Assembly (NCBI GenBank): GCA_945862235.1
Contig: CAMAYU010000007.1
Coordinates: 1 to 64,000 of the forward strand
Reading direction: 5' to 3'
Source of the DNA: Schlesneria paludicola DSM 18645
GTDB taxonomy: Bacteria; Planctomycetota; Planctomycetia; Planctomycetales; Planctomycetaceae
DNA: 64,000 bases
Made by a program: the position numbers and the translations under genes. The notes beneath the pieces were generated by a model, which was not told where the DNA came from, did no database searches, and worked only from the letters and a program-made list of their open reading frames with translations. Within the stretch, counting starts at the first letter, position 1; the number at the start of each line of letters is the position of its first letter. This document shows, piece by piece, positions 9,773 to 19,700 of this stretch.

Positions 9773-9886
9773 GGCGGTTGCCCTTCACTGCTGAGTGCTT
9801 TTGCTTCGAGAACCTGAGTGCCACACGGCCAACTCATGCTCGCGTCGGGGACCAAGCCACCTCAATTTGCGAGGGCTGATAACAAA

Positions 9887-9922
9887 AAATCCCGCCGCGA
9901 CTTCTGTCGGGGCGGGAGTATA
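9887..9922 (-). terminator. Rho-independent terminator downstream of Gfo/Idh/MocA gene
   Basis: On minus strand ACTCCCGCCCCGACAGAAGTCGCGGCGGGATTTTTTGTT: GC stem followed by T6. Confidence 0.75.
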
Positions 9923-9969
9923 TCAACCGGTTTGACGCGGGGCATTCGTCCCAGCAAGCACGATCACTT

Positions 9970-11334
9970 TCACAGCCACTTCGGCTCGAAGCCCTTGCGG
10001 TAGGGTTTGGTCAGCAGGGCGTTGGCCTTCGCGTTGTTGGTGATCGTTCCCTTGGCGGCGTCCCACAACAGGGTTTCGCCGGGGAGTCGGATCGCGACGG
10101 TGCCAAGCAACACGGTTTCGGTCAGCGGCACGGCGTAATCGAAGTGCGAGGTCGTGTGATCGGCACCTCGGCAGGCATCGGCCCAGCTCACGTAGTGGTC
10201 GCGTGCGGGAACCTCTTCAATCTTGAAGTCGGCAAACTTTTCTTCAGGGAAGAGTTTCGGAGCCGCGACGTGCGGGATCACCAACGTTCCCTTCTCGCCA
10301 ATCAGGACCGAGCCGGACGCGGGGAGCTTGTAGCTGGCGGGCAAGCCGTGGGATTCGCTCGATGGGAAGTGGCCATCGCCGTCGTACCATGTCACTTTGA
10401 TGGGGCCAGCCACGGTCAGCTCGGTCGCGGGGAACTCATACGAAACCTTCGACTTCTTGTACCAGACCTCGCGGTTCATCGCGGTCGCCTCGGCAGTCAC
10501 CTTGAGCGGTGACGACAGCTTCAATGCCATGCTGACCGGGTCGAGAATGTGGCAACCGAAGTCGCCGAGCTGACCGTTCGAGAAGTCCTGCCAGCCTCGC
10601 CAGTTGAACGAGTGATAAATCTTGCCGACGTAGGGTCGTTCGGGAGCGACACCCAGCCACTCGTCCCAGTGAACCGTGCTCGGCACCTCGTCCTTCGTGG
10701 CGGGTCGATCATCGGCGAGGATCCAACCCATGTGGCCGCTCTGCCACGCATGGACTTCCTTGACCTTGCCGATCGCCCCGTCATGCACCAGCTTCACGGC
10801 CGTCCGATAGAACTGGTGCGATTGAATCTGGTTCCCCATCTGGGTGACGACCTTGTACTTCGTCGCAGCCAGTCGCATCTGACGCGCTTCGTGAACGGTG
10901 TGCGTCAGCGGCTTCTGACAATAGACGTGCTTGCCGAGCTGCATTGCGGGCAGGGCAATCGGCGCGTGCATGTGATCGGGGGTCGAGACAATGACCGCAT
11001 CGAACGCTTTTTGATTGGCATCGTCGAGCAGCTTGCGGTAGTCGGTGAACTTCGCGGCCGACGAAATTTTCTCGGCCGCTCGCCCCAGATGAACCTGCGA
11101 TTCGTCGATGTCGCACAGCGCCACGACGTTCACATTCGGGCTCTTCGCCACTTGCGTGAGGTCATCCCAGCCTTTGCCTCCCGTCCCGATCGACGCCACG
11201 TTCAGCCGTTCATTCGCGCCGTACACGCGACTCCAGCTGGAAGCCGACCAACCGATGGCCACGCCCCCCACAAGAGTCTGCTTCAGAAAATCGCGCCGCG
11301 TGGAAGTGGAACGTGCTGAGGTTGAGTGCGTCAT
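9970..11334 (-). CDS. Gfo/Idh/MocA family oxidoreductase, TAT-exported
   Basis: MTHSTSARSTSTRRDFLKQTLVGGVAIG...LNVASIGTGGKGWDDLTQVAKSPNVNVVALCDID...VYCQKPLTHTVHEARQM. Confidence 0.92.
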   Translation of the reverse strand: MTHSTSARSTSTRRDFLKQTLVGGVAIGWSASSWSRVYGANERLNVASIGTGGKGWDDLTQVAKSPNVNVVALCDIDESQVHLGRAAEKISSAAKFTDYRKLLDDANQKAFDAVIVSTPDHMHAPIALPAMQLGKHVYCQKPLTHTVHEARQMRLAATKYKVVTQMGNQIQSHQFYRTAVKLVHDGAIGKVKEVHAWQSGHMGWILADDRPATKDEVPSTVHWDEWLGVAPERPYVGKIYHSFNWRGWQDFSNGQLGDFGCHILDPVSMALKLSSPLKVTAEATAMNREVWYKKSKVSYEFPATELTVAGPIKVTWYDGDGHFPSSESHGLPASYKLPASGSVLIGEKGTLVIPHVAAPKLFPEEKFADFKIEEVPARDHYVSWADACRGADHTTSHFDYAVPLTETVLLGTVAIRLPGETLLWDAAKGTITNNAKANALLTKPYRKGFEPKWL

Positions 11335-11526
11335 GAAAACTTTCCCGAAACAGGAGAGAGAACGAAGTCCGGAACCAATCGACGATGTCATGCCCGAGCA
11401 TCAGGCAAACGACCGCGACCGCGTGCAAGAACGGTAGTCGGACCCATCGGGGATTACAAATCGACCAGTAACTCATTCTGTCGCGAGCCGCATGACGCCC
11501 GTTGTTTGGAGTGACGACGCTGATCA

Positions 11527-11562
11527 TAAAAAAGTCCAGCTTTCAGAAAAGCCTGACTTCGT
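11527..11562 (-). terminator. Rho-independent terminator downstream of EF-G-like gene
   Basis: Minus strand GAAGTCAGGCTTTTCTGAAAGCTGGACTTTTTTTATGA. Confidence 0.75.
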
Positions 11563-11580
11563 GGTGATTCTGGCAACGTG

Positions 11581-13692
11581 TCACTCATCGTCGTGCTTCA
11601 TTTGAGCGGAGGCGACGATCTTCTGTTGCTCGTGCGGTGGAACCTGTTCGTAGTGACTGAACTCCATCGTGTATGAACCTTGGCCACCGGTCATGCTGGA
11701 GAGGGCGCGGGCGTAGGTAGTCAGTTCGGCCAGTGGGGCACGGGCTTGGACAACGGTCATGCCGCCGGCGACGGAGTCCATGCCTTCCATGCGGCCGCGG
11801 CGCGGGTTGAGATCGCTGGTAATCGCACCGAGGTGATCGCCGGGAACGGTGACTTCCATCTGCATCACCGGTTCCAGCAGACACGGCTTGGCTTGCAGGA
11901 AGACATCGCGGAAACAGCAGCTTGCCGCCGTGCGGAACGCCGCTTCGTTGCTATCGACCGGATGGTCCTTGCCGAAGAAGACCGCGACGGCGAGGTCTTG
12001 AATCTGATAGCCCGCGAGGACTCCTTTCTCCATTCGCTCGATCACTCCCTTCTCGATCGCCGGGATGAACTGATTGGGAATCGTGCCGCCGGAAACGCAA
12101 TCGAGGAACGCGAAATTCAGCTCTTTGTTGTAGTGGTGTTCGCGCAGGGACTCGTAGTTAACGCGAGTGAACTCCGTTTCCGGGTCGATGTCGCGCGACA
12201 GCGGGTAGACGCGCAGATGGACTTCCGCGAACTGGCCCGATCCGCCCGACTGTTTTTTGTGGCGGTACGAGCCTTCCGCGCGGCCGATGAACGCCTCGCG
12301 ATACGGCACCTTCGGGGCGTGAGTGACGATGTCCACCTTGTCGCGTTTGTGCAGCCGTTCGGTGACGATTTGCAGGTGCAGGTCGCTCATTCCGCGCATG
12401 ACCATCTCATGCGTTTGCGGATCGCGCGTGATGCGGAACGTCGGGTCTTCCTCTTCGATCTTGTGGAGGGCACCCGAAATCTTCTGCTGGTCGGCGCGAC
12501 TCTTCGGCTCGACGGCGAGGCCGATCATCGGACTCGGGAAGTCGAACGTCGGCAGTGTGAAGCTGCGGTCGCTCGCCACGAGAGTGTCCCCCACTTGGAA
12601 TTCGTCCACTTTCGCGACGACCACCACGTCACCGGCATGAGCCTCATCGACCGACTCGACCTGACCACCCTGAACGTCGAGCAGTTGATGGACTTTGACC
12701 GGCTTCCCGGTCCGCATGTCCTTGACCATCGAGTCCTTCGTCATCCGGCCCGACAGAACGCGGATGAAGCTCATTTTCGAGACGAACGGGTCGATGCGCG
12801 TCTTGAAGACCTGCGCGACGAGCGGCCCGTCGTCGGACGAGCTCAATTCGACATCATCGCCGCCGCCAGAGGTCGCGTGTCGGACGAGTTCACCCGGCGT
12901 GAGAGCGAAGTCGGCCACGGCGTTCATCAGTTCCGGAACGCCCACGCCCGTCTTGGCACTCACGCAGAAGATTGGGATCAGCGAACCCAACGCGATCGCC
13001 TTGTTCACTCCGCCCAACACCTCGTCCGCCGACAGCGTCTCTCCTTCGAGATACCGCTCCATCAACTCTTCATCCGCCTCCACGATCGCGTCCATCATCG
13101 CCGCGCCATACGCCGACGGATCGACCACCGCGCCGTTCTCTTCGGCGTGAGATAGATTCAGCGTGCTCTTCACTCGCTTGAAGGTCGCCCCCGCGCCGCA
13201 CGGCACGTTCATCGGGATGCAGTTCGCGCCGAAGGTCTCTCGGATTTGATCGACCAGGCGGACGAAGCTGATGTTCTCGCCATCGAGCTTGTTGAGAACG
13301 AGGACTCGCGCGAGATGGGCCTTCCCCGCCAGTTCGAACGTGCGGCGCGTGTTGGCTTCGATCCCGGCGCCCGCGTTGATCGTGATGAGTGCGGTCTCGG
13401 CGGCACAGACGGCGCTGATGACTTGCCCCACGAAGTCGGGATAGCCGGGCGTGTCGATCACGTTGACTCGCACGCCGTGATGCTCGAAATGAACCATCGC
13501 GGCCGAGATCGAGAAGTGGTGTTGCCGGGCCTCGTCGTCGGTGTCGAGCTGACTGGTGCCGTCATCGACAGACCCGGCTCGCGAGCCGACTCCCGCCTTG
13601 AACAGCATCTGATCCGCCAGCGTCGTCTTCCCGACGGCACCATGGCCCACCAGCACAATGTTGCGAATTTTCTCCGAAGCATACTTGGACAT
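11581..13692 (-). CDS. Elongation factor G-like GTPase (EF-G2 type)
   Basis: GHGAVGKTTLADQMLF, DTPGYPDFVGQ, NKLD, and EF-G domain IV/V text GMSDLHLQIVTERL, DLNPRRGRMEGMD. Confidence 0.9.
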   Translation of the reverse strand: MSKYASEKIRNIVLVGHGAVGKTTLADQMLFKAGVGSRAGSVDDGTSQLDTDDEARQHHFSISAAMVHFEHHGVRVNVIDTPGYPDFVGQVISAVCAAETALITINAGAGIEANTRRTFELAGKAHLARVLVLNKLDGENISFVRLVDQIRETFGANCIPMNVPCGAGATFKRVKSTLNLSHAEENGAVVDPSAYGAAMMDAIVEADEELMERYLEGETLSADEVLGGVNKAIALGSLIPIFCVSAKTGVGVPELMNAVADFALTPGELVRHATSGGGDDVELSSSDDGPLVAQVFKTRIDPFVSKMSFIRVLSGRMTKDSMVKDMRTGKPVKVHQLLDVQGGQVESVDEAHAGDVVVVAKVDEFQVGDTLVASDRSFTLPTFDFPSPMIGLAVEPKSRADQQKISGALHKIEEEDPTFRITRDPQTHEMVMRGMSDLHLQIVTERLHKRDKVDIVTHAPKVPYREAFIGRAEGSYRHKKQSGGSGQFAEVHLRVYPLSRDIDPETEFTRVNYESLREHHYNKELNFAFLDCVSGGTIPNQFIPAIEKGVIERMEKGVLAGYQIQDLAVAVFFGKDHPVDSNEAAFRTAASCCFRDVFLQAKPCLLEPVMQMEVTVPGDHLGAITSDLNPRRGRMEGMDSVAGGMTVVQARAPLAELTTYARALSSMTGGQGSYTMEFSHYEQVPPHEQQKIVASAQMKHDDE

Positions 13693-13851
13693 ACCGGCTC
13701 CCCTTTCGTCGAACGACAGTTGAGTTTCCACCAGCACGGACGCGGAACAGCGTCACCCAGAACGGGCACGGCGGAAATTGTACGACCGGCTAACAGGGGA
13801 TTGCCAGTTCGTAGGAGTAGCCAGCAGGGCCATCGCCTTGATCCAAATAGG

Positions 13852-13980
13852 GTGGGACCAGCTCGCCTCGAGCGCCGGCCCCCCATCGGGAAACACCGAG
13901 AAATCATGGTGGGCCGGCGCGGCGAAACGCCACTGGTCCCAACCTACAGGTTACGCAGCCCCAACAAGGCGCTGGCCCTG
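13852..13980. repeat. Dispersed ~129 bp repeat, copy B
   Basis: See copy A (2159-2284); both encode pseudo-peptide MVGRRGE(A/T)PLV...PNKALAL. Confidence 0.75.
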
Positions 13981-13998
13981 AGTAGCCAGAGACATACT

Positions 13999-14919
13999 CT
14001 ACGGCTGGGGACGTACCGGGATCGCGCGGTAGAGGCGGGTGAGGCCGAGTAGCAGCACGAAGCCGCCGCCGCCGATTCCGGCGAGAACGGTCAGGCTGAG
14101 CCAGTCGCTGAAGATGACTCGGGTTTGCCCCCAGAGCCAGCTCCAGCGGAACAGGACACAGACGGCGGCGATGCTCAGCCACGGGCCGTAGGGCAGGTAA
14201 GTCTTGCCGGTGATCATCTTGATCAGGATGCCCACACTCAGCCCCGCGAGCGGTGCCAGCAGGAACACGAGGACGACCGCTTGCCAGCCGAGAAAGCTGC
14301 CGATCATCGCCATCAGAGTGACATCGCCGAAGCCCATCGCTTCTTGACCCATGACGCGCGAACTGACGGCTCGCGCCAACCAAGTCAGTCCCCCACCAGT
14401 GATGAGTCCCGCGCTGCTCCACGCGAGACCGTGCCAATGCGGGTGTGGGGCGTACCACGCGGGAATCATCGGACCACGCAGTTGAGGGATGGCGATCGAC
14501 CAATCGACCCACAAGTGACAGAGTTGGAGATCGCCAAACGCGACCGCTCCGAGCAGACCGACCAGCATTCCGGGGAACGTGATTCGGTCTGGGATCATGT
14601 AGCAGTCGAAGTCGATCGCCGTCGCGACGATCAGCAGCGACAGCAAGACGAGGTGGTAATAGAGCCGCATTTTCCGGCCGAGCCACGACGGCTGGACTTC
14701 GTCGGTATCGAGGACACGTACGACATGTTCGGCCCAGTAAAGTATTCCGAACAACAGCGCCGTGACCAAGATCAGCGCGGCGCAACGCATCCAACGGACG
14801 CGACTCGAAACGGCGGACAAGTTCAGCGCAGCGCGCTCCACGCGACTGAGCTGTTCAAGCCAACAGCTCAAGCCCAAGCCGATCAGTAGGCCAATCAGTC
14901 CCGTCACCAATCCACTCAA
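13999..14919 (-). CDS. A24-family prepilin peptidase
   Basis: AIDFDCYMIPDRITFPGMLVGLLGA and MGFGDVTLMAMIGSFLGW (GxGD), multiple TM helices. Confidence 0.85.
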   Translation of the reverse strand: MSGLVTGLIGLLIGLGLSCWLEQLSRVERAALNLSAVSSRVRWMRCAALILVTALLFGILYWAEHVVRVLDTDEVQPSWLGRKMRLYYHLVLLSLLIVATAIDFDCYMIPDRITFPGMLVGLLGAVAFGDLQLCHLWVDWSIAIPQLRGPMIPAWYAPHPHWHGLAWSSAGLITGGGLTWLARAVSSRVMGQEAMGFGDVTLMAMIGSFLGWQAVVLVFLLAPLAGLSVGILIKMITGKTYLPYGPWLSIAAVCVLFRWSWLWGQTRVIFSDWLSLTVLAGIGGGGFVLLLGLTRLYRAIPVRPQP

Positions 14920-15019
14920 GGCGGTGTTCTCCAGCTAACGCGAGCGGCAGGAACTCATGGACCGGTAGGTCGGTGATGCGAACTCTTTCCACTTGCCTCC
15001 GCACTCAACGGACGACCCA

Positions 15020-16162
15020 TCACTTGCCGTCAGGCAGCGTCTCGGGCTTGTACTCGTGCGGTCGTTTGCGAGTGACCGTGGCCGACTCGATCTTGTCGTC
15101 CTTCTTGAGTGACGCCGCCACGTCGAGGCCCTCGACAATGTGACCGAAGACCGTGTGGCCTGACTGAGCATCGACGTTCGCGTTCAGATGCGGCGTGGGG
15201 AGGTGCGTCAGGAAGAACTGCGATCCGCCGGTGTTGGGTGCGGCGGTCTTGGCCATGCTGAGCGAACCGCGAAAGTGGCGGCGGGCGCTCTTTTCAAAGC
15301 ACTCGCATTTGATCATGTAGCCGGGGCCACCCTGACCATCGTTGCTGGGATCATCGTCAAGCGAGTTCGGGTCTCCCCCTTGAGCCATGAACATCGGGAT
15401 CACTCGATGAAACTTGATCCCGTCATACTTCTTGGCTTCGACGAGACTCATAAAGCTGGCGACCGTGTTCGGGGCTTCGTTCTCAAACAGTTCGAGCACA
15501 ATGTCGCCGCGATTCGTCTTGAAGAGGACTCGCGGGAGCTGTGCATCTCCGGTCGCAGCCGCTTCCGCGTTGCGAATGGCCTGCTCTTCCTTCCAGAACG
15601 CGACGTACTCAGCGGCGGCCTCTTGATAGCGCCCACCCAATTGCGGGTGCAGCATCTCAGCCTTTTCAGCTACGGCAAACGTTTCGACCGCCGTTGCGAA
15701 ATCGTGTGTGGCGAATTGCGAGACGCCCAGCACATTGACCGTCAGCATCGTCTTCCGGCCAGCGGCGATCAGTCCCTCGGCAAGCTGCTTCGATTCGTCA
15801 AAGCGATGATTTTGGAAGGCGGCTTCCATCACCGTCTCACCCGCGTCGAAGTTCTTGGGATCAGCGGCGTAGACCTGCGGAGCCAACTTGACCAACCGTT
15901 CGTCCAGACTCTGGAATTCGGTTCGCTTTTCCGTGAACTCCTGACGCATTGCGTCTTGCTCGTCCGTCGATTTGGCTTTGCGAAAGTTCTGCTGCAACTC
16001 GGTCAGTCGCGCGGCAATTTTCTGCCGCTGCGAGAACATCTCGGGCCAGCTCTCCGCCTTCGTCGGTTTGGCCGCAGGCGGGGCATCTTGAGAAAACAGC
16101 ACCGCGCCGAAACTCAGCGAGAGACTGAGCAGGGCGAGTACGGCAAATCGGCGAGTGTGCAT
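15020..16162 (-). CDS. Cyclophilin-type peptidyl-prolyl isomerase, exported
   Basis: MHTRRFAVLALLSLSLSFGAVLFSQ signal; FKTNRGDIVLELFENEAPNTVASFMSLVEAKKYDGIKFHRVIPMFMAQGGDP. Confidence 0.93.
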   Translation of the reverse strand: MHTRRFAVLALLSLSLSFGAVLFSQDAPPAAKPTKAESWPEMFSQRQKIAARLTELQQNFRKAKSTDEQDAMRQEFTEKRTEFQSLDERLVKLAPQVYAADPKNFDAGETVMEAAFQNHRFDESKQLAEGLIAAGRKTMLTVNVLGVSQFATHDFATAVETFAVAEKAEMLHPQLGGRYQEAAAEYVAFWKEEQAIRNAEAAATGDAQLPRVLFKTNRGDIVLELFENEAPNTVASFMSLVEAKKYDGIKFHRVIPMFMAQGGDPNSLDDDPSNDGQGGPGYMIKCECFEKSARRHFRGSLSMAKTAAPNTGGSQFFLTHLPTPHLNANVDAQSGHTVFGHIVEGLDVAASLKKDDKIESATVTRKRPHEYKPETLPDGK

Positions 16163-16207
16163 TGAGGATTCCTCAACCTGTGATCGGTGGGGCGGGGGAG
16201 AAGTATT

Positions 16208-16367
16208 AAGGAACTGGCTCAAAATAACTTCGCGATTTCCAGTCGCTCGTTTAAGCGTAAGCCAAAGGCGAGCGCGGAGGCGGTACGGAGTTGAGGCCCT
16301 GTGTTACCCCTCCGCGCTCGCGTTTGGCTTGCGGTTCAACGAGGAAGTTGTTTCGAGCCAGTTCCTA
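16208..16367. repeat. ~160-bp palindromic element
   Basis: AGGAACTGGCTC...GTAAGCCAAAGGCGAGCGCGGAGG versus CCTCCGCGCTCGCGTTTGGCTTGC...GAGCCAGTTCCT. Confidence 0.8.
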
Positions 16368-16380
16368 AGCGGCACAACTG

Positions 16381-16472
16381 CCTGTTGAAAAACGTAGAGT
16401 AGGCGGCTCGCCGGCTTGCTTTTGTAGTTAAACAAACAAGCGAGCCGCCTGTGCTAAGACTTTTTCAACAGG
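16381..16472. repeat. 92-bp palindromic element
   Basis: CCTGTTGAAAAA(16381) ... TTTTTCAACAGG(16472), with inner GGCGGCTCGCCGGCTTG / CAAGCGAGCCGCC. Confidence 0.85.
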
Positions 16473-16795
16473 TTGGTAAGCCACGCCGTTTCACTCACCA
16501 ATCCCATTGCATCGCGGCTAGATCCAAAACGGCGGCGAGAGTGTAGGAGCCTGCCGGTGCCGACAAAAGGGACGAACGGAGCCTGTAATCGTCGCGAATC
16601 GTTCGCCGTTACTGACTACCCACGTTGCCGGGTATCGGCTACCTTCCCCTGCTGCGCTCGATACGCCGTCCTCAGGGTGTTTCGAGCGAGATTTCAAGCT
16701 TCGAGACAGGAACTGCGGCTGGGAAATGTCGGGACCGCTTCACGCCAAGTCCCGCGAATTCATCTTCCCACCACCGCAAAAACAGGGAACCGTCC

Positions 16796-19700
16796 ATGAC
16801 GTTGTCGGAACTGCTGGAAGGCAAGTTTCGTGGCGATATTCGCTTTCGGGGTGCCGCGTACATTCAGGCCGAGCGAGTCTCCGTGATTCGTGTGACGCCA
16901 GATCATTTGTTCGCCGTCGTGCGGGATGGCGTTGAATTTCAAACGCAACTCAGCCGCGATGGCGGGCCGTTTCGGATGATCTGCAATTGCGCGGGAACGT
17001 CCGCGAATCCGAGCGGCAACGCTCAGTGCAAGCATTTGTGGGCCACGATCCTCGCCGCCGATGCCGGATCCTACGTCTCGCCCTCCACCAAGCCGGGGTT
17101 CTTTCCGCCGTTCATGGTTGAGGACGATGTGCCGCTCCGTTTCGGAAGCGATTCCGAAGTCTGGGATGATGTCGAAGCCGATGCCGCCGCCTTGGCTGAT
17201 ATGGGAACGTCTTCCAGTCGCTCCAAGAAGAAAAAATCAAAGGCTGGCGACGATGACGACGATGCGGACGAACCAAAATTTGAAGCATCGGTACGCCTGA
17301 AAGAGTGGGAAATCCGACTCAGTGAACTGCGCAAAGAGATGCAGGGCGAAGAGTCCTCCACTTCAGCGGCCGGTCGCGAGCGGCAGGTCTTTTACGAGAT
17401 TGACGCTCGGGCGAGCGAAGAGGCGGGATTGATCGTCATTCAAACCTCGCAACGTCAGCGACGCGCGAACGGCGAATGGGGGAAACTGAAGCCGCTCAAG
17501 CTGCGTCCTGGCAAGTTTGAAGAGATCGACGACGACGAGGATCGCCGTATCCTCGCGCACATCGTTGGCGGGACTCCCGACCGAACCTCGCTCTCCGGAC
17601 AAGTGGCCGACAATCTGGCCGCGTTCCGTTACCGAGTCCCTCACGATCTGTGCCAACTGCTGTTGCCCGCGATTTGTGCCACCGGTCGCATCCGCCTGCT
17701 TGGCGACGACGAACGCGTCACCGAAACGCTGTCATGGGACGCGGGCGCGCCGTGGGAACTTTGCTTGGCAGTCGAGTTTGAAGAAGACCAGCAAGTCTGG
17801 AAGTTGCGAGGAACATTGCGACGCGGATCGGAAAAGATGCCGTTGCGTGAGCCGGTACTGGTCGTGCCGGGTGGCCTCGCCATCACAGACACGCAGGTCC
17901 GACCGTTTCAGGATTTCGATGCCTATCCGTGGGTGACACTGCTCCGACGCTCAGACGAATTCCAAGTGGCCGCAGGCGAAGAACACGCACTCGTTGACCG
18001 ACTGCTCGACATGCCCGCGCTGCCGAAGCTCGAGCTTCCGGAAGAACTGCGTCTCGAAGAAGTGGTCGTGGCACCGCAACCGATTGTGGTGGTCCACGCT
18101 CCCGGCCGATCGCGCTGGCATCAGGATCGACTCAAGGCGGAAGTGTTGTTCGACTACGATGGCACTCCCGTGCGCGGGACCAGCAGCCAGTGGGCCATCG
18201 TTCAGCGTAAGGCCAATCGCTGCCTCGTGCGCGATCGTCAGGCCGAAGCCTTGGCGTGGTCACAGTTGCAGGACGGCGGCTTCCGGCGACTGCTCGATTA
18301 CCGTCGCGGCCAGCACGACGCCGAGATCGCTGCACGCGATCTCGCTCCCGCCGTGCGTGCCCTCATCGCCGATGGCTGGCAGGTGAAAGCCGATGGCAAG
18401 CAAGTGCGACAAGCGGTCGATCTGAAGTTCCAAATCAAGTCGAACATCGACTGGTTCGAGCTGCATGCCGACGTGAATTTCGGCGGGGCGCGCGTCACGT
18501 TTCCCGAGTTGCTCGCCGCGCTGGCTCGTGGCGACGGCACCATTATGCTGGACGACGGTTCGCTGGGAATTCTGCCCGAAGAATGGATGGAGCGTTACGG
18601 GTTGCTCGCAGGGTTGGGCGTGGCCGAAGGAGACCATCTCCAGTTCACCAACGTTCAAGTCGGCATCTTGGACGCGCTGCTCTCGACGCAATCGACGGTC
18701 GATCTCGACGCCCGCTTCATTGAGGTCCGCGATCGGCTTGCGGCATTTGAAGGGATCAAGAGCGAGCCGGAACCTCCTTCGTTCAAAGGTGAGCTTCGTC
18801 CGTATCAGCGCGAGGGCCTTGGATGGCTCCGATTCCTCGAAGAGTTTCAATTCGGCGGCTGTCTCGCGGACGACATGGGTCTCGGTAAGACGATCCAAGT
18901 CCTCGCGTTCCTTGAAGGGCGACGCAAGCCCGCCAAGAAACGCCGCACGTCACTCGTGGTCGTCCCCAAATCGCTGATGTTCAACTGGAAGCAGGAAGCG
19001 GAGAAGTTTACGCCAGAGATGAATGTGCTCGAATACTCGGGACTCGACCGCGCCAAGCTGCGTGACGACTTTGGCGAGTACGACTTGATCCTGACGACCT
19101 ACGGGACGCTGCGACGCGATGTCCTCATCATGAAAGAAGTCGATTTCGACTACGTGATTTTGGATGAGGCTCAAGCCATCAAGAACTCGGCCTCGCAAGT
19201 GGCCAAGGCGACGCGATTACTCAAAGCGCGACACCGTATCGGCCTGAGCGGCACGCCGATCGAGAACCATCTCGGCGATCTCTGTTCCATTTTCGAGTTC
19301 CTCAACCCCGGCATGTTGGGACGCAGTTCCGCCTTCAAATTGCATGCGGCCGATCCCGAAAACGTCGAGACCCGCCGCGTTTTGGCTGACGGCTTGAAGC
19401 CGCTCATCCTGCGACGCACTAAGCAAAGCGTGGCCAGCGAACTTCCCGAAAAGCTCGAACAAACGATCTTTTGCGAGATGGGGCCCGATCAACAGCGGCT
19501 GTACGACGAGATGCGTGCCCATTACCGCGACTCGTTGCTTGGGATCATCGAGGATCAAGGCTTGGCCAAGTCCAAGATGCACGTTCTCGAAGCGTTGCTC
19601 AGATTGCGACAGGCCGCGTGTCACCCGGCTCTGCTCGACAAGTCGTCCTCCGCCGATTCGAGTGCAAAGCTCGATGTCCTCATTCCGCACATCGAAGAGT

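Noticed and set aside
11680-13155. 491-aa plus-strand ORF inside the EF-G-like gene
   Set aside because: Antisense to unambiguous EF-G motifs.
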